A stretch of DNA of 64,000 bases, taken from the NCBI RefSeq assembly GCF_043642205.1, contig NZ_JBHZSG010000004.1:1-64000 (forward strand), read 5' to 3'. Below the pieces are notes generated by a model. It was not told the DNA's origin and ran no database searches. It worked only from the letters and a program-made list of their open reading frames with translations. The translations under genes and the position numbers were made by a program. This stretch comes from Thalassotalea_A litorea (GTDB taxonomy: Bacteria > Pseudomonadota > Gammaproteobacteria > Enterobacterales > Alteromonadaceae). Positions 59,563-64,000 of this stretch are shown here, in pieces (position 1 is the first letter of the stretch; each line of letters starts with the position of its first letter).

Positions 59563-60855
59563 TTAATTACTACTAAACAGTTTCTTGCCCTGAGCCTTAT
59601 TACGCGCCAGATTATTTTGGATATCCGTATACAAATGCCGGAAAAAGCCTTTTGACACATTAAAGTCTCTATCCGGGCTCAATCCTTGAGATAAGCGTAT
59701 GATTTGCTTGTAATAATAACTTACCTGACCAACCGTATTCATGGTTTTTATCAATGATAACGGACTGTTATTGCCCCAAAATCCGGTTCCGATTTTTAGC
59801 TGATGTTCAAAATCATCAATTCGGTCAACCTGCTGTTCGATTAATTGCCGACTTACATCGGGTTGTGAACACAAAGGCCTGGCCAAACCAACCACGTCTA
59901 CTTCACCACTTTCCACCGCGCGCTCCATCACCTCCCGGGAACGAAAACCACCGGTTATCATCAATGGCACTTTAGCGTTTTCCTTTATCGATTGTGCATA
60001 CTCGATAAAATACGCTTCTCGGCGTCGCGTACTGTCTCTGACTTCAGTTGCTTCCACACCCATTAACGATAGCTGCTCATAGGTACCGCCGGAAATTTCC
60101 AGTAAATCTATACCATCTTCGGCCAACCAGCCTGCAACCTGAATACAATCGTCCTGGGTAAAGCCACCCTTTTGAAAGTCGGCGGAATTGAGTTTAACCG
60201 CCACCGGGAAACTATCCCCCACGGCTTTACGAACCGCCTGAACCACACGACGGGCAAAGCGGGCGCGATTTTCCAGACTACCGCCCCATTGATCTTGTCT
60301 GAGATTGGTTTTCGGCGATAAGAACTGACTGATCAAATATCCATGAGCACAATGAATTTGCACACCGGTAAACCCGGCCTGTTTCGCTAAACGCGCGGTA
60401 TTGGCATAACGGTAAATCGCATCTTCAATTTCAATTTGCGTCATCGCCCGCGGTTTAGAGAAGAAGGAGAGAATCTTTAACTGTACTTCCGATGGGGCAA
60501 TCGGCTGGGTATTAACAAAATTTTGGCACTGACGTCCTGGGTGGGATATTTGCATCCAAAAATGATTACCACCTTTGGTACCCGCCGCAGCCCAGGCTTT
60601 AAACTTTGGCAGATCGCGGCTGTCTTCAAGAACCACGTTACCGGCGCGCTCTAAGTAGCGACGGTCGATCATCACATTGCCGGAAATATGCAATCCGGTG
60701 CCACCTTCGGACCAGGTTTCGTATAGGGTATTTAATGCCGGTGTTGGCCTGTCCCAGGGATCGGCCAACCCTTCTGTCATCGCACTTTTACCGAGACGAT
60801 TAGCTAATTCTGCGCCACAAGGGAGTAATAATGACTTTGCTAGTGGAGAACTCAT
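59563..60855 (-). CDS. NADH:flavin oxidoreductase, old yellow enzyme family
   Basis: The 430-aa TIM-barrel FMN enzyme has KSAMTEGLADP near residue 25, IHCAHGYLISQFLSPKTN (about 165-182), DQWGGSLENRARF and the phosphate-binding end MITGGFRSREVMERA, GEVDVVGLARPL. It lacks the iron-sulfur and FAD domains of dienoyl-CoA reductase, so it is a stand-alone ene-reductase-like enzyme. Substrate unknown. It follows bioH by 35 bp on the same strand. Confidence 0.92.
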   Translation of the reverse strand: MSSPLAKSLLLPCGAELANRLGKSAMTEGLADPWDRPTPALNTLYETWSEGGTGLHISGNVMIDRRYLERAGNVVLEDSRDLPKFKAWAAAGTKGGNHFWMQISHPGRQCQNFVNTQPIAPSEVQLKILSFFSKPRAMTQIEIEDAIYRYANTARLAKQAGFTGVQIHCAHGYLISQFLSPKTNLRQDQWGGSLENRARFARRVVQAVRKAVGDSFPVAVKLNSADFQKGGFTQDDCIQVAGWLAEDGIDLLEISGGTYEQLSLMGVEATEVRDSTRRREAYFIEYAQSIKENAKVPLMITGGFRSREVMERAVESGEVDVVGLARPLCSQPDVSRQLIEQQVDRIDDFEHQLKIGTGFWGNNSPLSLIKTMNTVGQVSYYYKQIIRLSQGLSPDRDFNVSKGFFRHLYTDIQNNLARNKAQGKKLFSSN

Positions 60856-60890
60856 AACTGCCTATCTGTACCAAATATGTCAAATACCGC

Positions 60891-61727
60891 TCACTCAGTG
60901 GCATTTGTAATATTGTTGTTATCTGTGCGTATATTACCAGTAATCCAGCCCATTAAAACAGTGTAAAATTCTTCACTATGGGAAATAAATGGCGCGTGTG
61001 AGGCGCGCTCAAAGGTATAACTGTCCGTATCTGGCCATAATTTATCCACTTGCGAGATAACCTTCTTCGGTACCAGCGCATCCAACCGGCCATACATCCG
61101 CAAAACCGGGACCGACACATTTACCAGCTTGGCTCTTAGATCGACCTGTTCCAGTAAATTTAAGGAATGATCCAGTGTTGTAATGCTGGCATTCGGGTAC
61201 TCATTGATTAATGCGCGAATGGTTTTAATATCCTGACGCACATGTTCTGAGCCCATGGCCTGAAGTTTGAGAAAATTATTAATGGTTTTCTGAGCATCAT
61301 CCGCGAGCGCGGCGTGAAATGACGTTAATAATTGCGACTCGATACCCGGCCAATGATCATCGGCGCTAAATTTTGGCGTCGAACATAAACTAACAAGCCC
61401 GGATACCAGCTGCGGATAGCGCAGGGTTAGTTGCGTTGCGACCAACCCACCCAAAGACCAACCAACGATCACCGCTTTCCCGGGTAATTGCTGAGCCAAA
61501 GTCGCTGCTACCTGCTCGGTTACGGTATCCAGAGCATAATCGTCAGGGGCATTTTGATGATTTAAACCAAACCCCGGCAAGTCAACACCAATTACCTGAA
61601 AATGCTCACTCAGTCGTTTACTGACGGGGGCAAAGATAGCGCTGTTGAGTCCCCAGCCGTGAATAAAAACAATGCAAGGTTGTGTTGAGGCTTCACCCTG
61701 TCTGTGTACGTGTAATAACTCTGCCAT
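60891..61727 (-). CDS. bioH: Pimeloyl-ACP methyl ester carboxylesterase
   Basis: The 278-aa alpha/beta hydrolase has the BioH opening IVFIHGWGLNSAIF, the nucleophile Ser in VGWSLGGLVA (about 92), the catalytic Asp in MYGRLDALVP and His in ASHAPFISH. BioH releases pimeloyl-ACP for biotin synthesis. It is divergent from comF, the standard bioH-comF arrangement in gammaproteobacteria, which supports the assignment. It is slightly longer than the usual 255-260 aa because of a short C-terminal tail. Confidence 0.93.
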   Translation of the reverse strand: MAELLHVHRQGEASTQPCIVFIHGWGLNSAIFAPVSKRLSEHFQVIGVDLPGFGLNHQNAPDDYALDTVTEQVAATLAQQLPGKAVIVGWSLGGLVATQLTLRYPQLVSGLVSLCSTPKFSADDHWPGIESQLLTSFHAALADDAQKTINNFLKLQAMGSEHVRQDIKTIRALINEYPNASITTLDHSLNLLEQVDLRAKLVNVSVPVLRMYGRLDALVPKKVISQVDKLWPDTDSYTFERASHAPFISHSEEFYTVLMGWITGNIRTDNNNITNATE

Positions 61728-61790
61728 GCTTAGTGATACTTATTCGGAAAACGACGAAAGATAGTTTCATTTTACGCAAGGAAGGGAAAA

Positions 61791-62579
61791 GTGGAAACCA
61801 TACCAGCGATCAGCGTTGTGCCTTGGGCGTGGGCGCGCTTAAAAGCCTGTTACCAATACTGGTTGTCTTTAGGTCCATGCTTGTGGTGTTTGCAAAGCAA
61901 ATGCGAGCCGCAATGGCTATGTGCTGATTGCCAATGTGCATTGCCAAGGTTTAGCCCACAAATGGAGTGTGCCAATTTATTGGCGTATCCTGGCGTTGCG
62001 AATCATATCGCCCATAAATACCTGGATACCTTATTGGTTCTATCACCTTACCAGTACCCGATAAATCATTGGATAAGTGCCTTAAAATTTCAACGCCGTC
62101 CTGATTATGGCGATTTGCTCGGGGTTCTTTTAGGCGAGTACCTACAGCAATTGTATGGACACGCTAGTGACCAGATAAGCGCTCAAAAACCGCCACGGCA
62201 TGCCGGACAAAAAGCGCTACAGCCGGATATTCTGGTGCCGGTCCCCTTACATTGGCGCCGTTTAAAATCCCGACAATACAACCAGGCAAATTTGATTGCC
62301 CAGCAAATAAGCAAACTCTGCAACATACCGCTGTCAAATACCTTACTCACGCGACAACAAGCCACAACCGCGCAAGTGGGTTTAGGCGGTGGTAAACGGA
62401 GGAGGAATTTACGGGGTGCGTTTATGTTTAACCCGACGCATCCACTGCCTGAGCACGTCGCTATTATTGATGACGTGGTAACGACGGGCTCAACGGTCAA
62501 TGAAATTGCACGCGTGTTAAAACGCCACGGGGTGAAAACGGTAAGTGTTTATTGTGTCGCCATCAGTTGCAATCTCTAG
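61791..62579 (+). CDS. comF: ComF family phosphoribosyltransferase-like protein
   Basis: The 262-aa protein starts with GTG preceded by AAGGAAGGG. The N-terminus has a zinc-ribbon-like Cys set (CLWC, C, LCADCQC; about 31-48). The PRTase domain carries the PRPP loop VAIIDDVVTTGSTVNE (about 218-233) and RQYNQANLIAQQIS. ComF/GntX proteins act in DNA uptake or use of DNA as nutrient; the exact chemistry is not settled. It is divergent from bioH. Confidence 0.92.
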   Translation: METIPAISVVPWAWARLKACYQYWLSLGPCLWCLQSKCEPQWLCADCQCALPRFSPQMECANLLAYPGVANHIAHKYLDTLLVLSPYQYPINHWISALKFQRRPDYGDLLGVLLGEYLQQLYGHASDQISAQKPPRHAGQKALQPDILVPVPLHWRRLKSRQYNQANLIAQQISKLCNIPLSNTLLTRQQATTAQVGLGGGKRRRNLRGAFMFNPTHPLPEHVAIIDDVVTTGSTVNEIARVLKRHGVKTVSVYCVAISCNL

Positions 62580-62631
62580 CTGAGCTAGCTTGGTACAAAC
62601 CTGATGGCGTTCACAATACGCAGAGTAACGA

Positions 62632-64000
62632 TTATGGCGTTACCCTAACGCTAAATGCTTTTGGAAAGAATATCGCATTGGCAACGATTTTCGCGGTACC
62701 GTGCCAGTAACCTCGAAACACCAGATTTTCCGAGCTGGCAATAACCCGCCCTCTACCTACGTTATGCGCCGTGATCGCGGTATTTTCCGCAACTTTACCA
62801 ACCATGGCATCATCACTGTAACCACTTAACAGCGGTTTTTCGGTAAACTGCGCCAGAGTCACGAACGGACGCGAGGCTTTTTCCATAATCACCGTAGAGT
62901 TTTTAAAGATCGGTAGACGAGGGTTAAGGTAACCAAATGCCAGTGGGTGTGTAACGTCAATATCGGTGGCAAAAATGGTTCCGGCGATACGTTTTTTCGC
63001 CGCCAGCTGCTCTTTATCGGCATAGGTCAGATCATCGGTATTGAACAGTCGTTCCAACTCGGTGTCGCTGACAAAACTGCTTTGCAGAATATTCTTACTG
63101 GCAAGCCATTTACTGGCACGTTTCTGAGCATAAATGACACCGCCATTTTCAACCCAGGTTTTGAGTTTCTCAAGTGTAGCGTCACCGATTTTCTTATAAT
63201 TACCGTCGACCATAATCACATGGGTGTAGGCATTAAAATCGATTTTGCTTAATCGATAGTCATCGATAACCGAAACAGGCACGCCAAGCGTATCATCAAG
63301 ATAATACAGCATGTGACCCGCTTCATACTGGGATACCGAATGACCGCCGATCATCATAACCTTAACCGGTTGTAACGGCACCATGGATGAGCTGCCTAAA
63401 TCAATCCCTTTAAGACTTAAACCTGTGGTTAAAGACACAATATCAATATGATACTGCTGGTAAGTATCCATTAGTTTGTCGAACCAATCGGTACGATTTT
63501 GCAAACCTGACAAGATAACAATGCTGCCGGCAGAAAATTCTAGCTGCTGATTTTTACCGTCGCCCGCCAGGGTAAAATCTTTGGTCGCGACTTTGGCTTT
63601 GATCCCCTGGTTTAACAGGGTGTTTAGAAGTTTTGGCGCCAGATAATCATCCCAGGCAAAAACATATGCATAGGCATCTTCCTGTAATGGCATATTTTGC
63701 TCAGGCAAGGTTAATAAATCCGCGGTAAACGGTTCAGAATCAATATCCAAATCCCGGACGCGATTGATCTGTTTTACATCCAGGTTATATGCCAGCGGCA
63801 AAGTCCAGCCAGAAACATCATAAAAAGTATTATCTTTAAACTCTTTTACCTGCTCAAAAATCGTTTTGATCAAGCGATATTGAGGTTGTTCTAACGGCAC
63901 ATAATAACTACTACCCGGCCGATACTTGGTACCAGAGGATTCGTAGGTGTCCGTTAACGCATAACTTTGAATCTGGTGTTGCTCCAACAATCGCAGAAAG
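62632..64000 (-). CDS. C-terminal part of an M14-like zinc carboxypeptidase (partial at window edge)
   Basis: The frame is open to the last base, so the 5' part lies outside the window; the visible 456 residues are the C-terminal portion. It contains RPGSSYYVPLEQPQYRLIKTIFE, a beta-rich domain, and a glutamine-amidotransferase-like region (MMIGGHSVSQYEAGHMLYYLDDT; THVIMVDGNYKKIG) that ends large secreted M14 peptidases of marine bacteria. The catalytic HxxE domain would be in the missing part. The assignment rests on this C-terminal architecture. Confidence 0.7.
   Translation of the reverse strand, partial: FLRLLEQHQIQSYALTDTYESSGTKYRPGSSYYVPLEQPQYRLIKTIFEQVKEFKDNTFYDVSGWTLPLAYNLDVKQINRVRDLDIDSEPFTADLLTLPEQNMPLQEDAYAYVFAWDDYLAPKLLNTLLNQGIKAKVATKDFTLAGDGKNQQLEFSAGSIVILSGLQNRTDWFDKLMDTYQQYHIDIVSLTTGLSLKGIDLGSSSMVPLQPVKVMMIGGHSVSQYEAGHMLYYLDDTLGVPVSVIDDYRLSKIDFNAYTHVIMVDGNYKKIGDATLEKLKTWVENGGVIYAQKRASKWLASKNILQSSFVSDTELERLFNTDDLTYADKEQLAAKKRIAGTIFATDIDVTHPLAFGYLNPRLPIFKNSTVIMEKASRPFVTLAQFTEKPLLSGYSDDAMVGKVAENTAITAHNVGRGRVIASSENLVFRGYWHGTAKIVANAIFFPKAFSVRVTP

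Overview
The window looks like chromosomal DNA of a marine gammaproteobacterium, most likely an alteromonad (Colwelliaceae or Pseudoalteromonadaceae type). I infer this from the moderate AT content, the DUF938 and DUF6482 proteins, a TPP-riboswitch-controlled TonB receptor, the yicC, rph, pyrE, bioH and comF housekeeping genes, and many short palindromic and MITE-like repeats. No rRNA, complete tRNA or transposase gene was found, so the genus is not proven.

Layout. 1-5.2 kb is core: two adjacent bacterioferritin subunits with complementary residue losses, a secreted protein, a DUF938 methyltransferase, an MscS channel and an SdpR/SdpI-like pair. 5.26-20.66 kb is a 15.4-kb genomic island. It is bounded by a 19-bp direct repeat that matches a tmRNA 3' end, and an excisionase and a tyrosine integrase sit at its right end. 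Its left half is a CadR-controlled metal-resistance operon (transglutaminase-like protein, CDF exporter, His-rich secreted protein, adaptor, HME-RND pump). Next come a core-only tyrosine recombinase, an integron-cassette-like DUF6881 gene, unknown genes and a hairpin-dense 0.4-kb non-coding block in front of a winged-helix, relaxation/MobC-like gene.

20.7-25.7 kb is a thiamine salvage block: a TPP riboswitch, TonB receptor, thiamine-binding protein, PnuT-type permease and a kinase. 26-43 kb carries diverse accessory metabolism: an SDR enzyme, an outer-membrane-type protein, a lipoprotein, a PHB-depolymerase-like esterase, a TRAP transporter, a flavin-dependent tryptophan halogenase, a PPOX flavoprotein, HipBA and a beta-lactamase-fold secreted hydrolase. 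Several of these genes are followed by 53-54-bp GGGGTCAGA palindromes.

41.7-50.6 kb looks like a defence or nucleic-acid-conflict region: a methyltransferase-HNH fusion, a NERD nuclease with zinc ribbons, a PLD-SF2 helicase of the DUF3427 type, a cold-shock/DUF1294 protein, and a Fic protein behind an array of TGTCGA half-sites. 50.9-64 kb is core again: yicC, a GMC dehydrogenase module inserted between yicC and rph, rph-pyrE, four tandem 93-bp inverted-repeat units, a second MscS-type channel, an old-yellow enzyme, bioH, comF, and the 3' part of an M14-like peptidase gene running off the edge.

Strongest leads for undescribed biology are the hairpin-dense island locus (15.93-16.35 kb), the methyltransferase-HNH/NERD/PLD-helicase cluster, the metal operon with a transglutaminase-like gene and no outer-membrane channel, and the Fic operator array.
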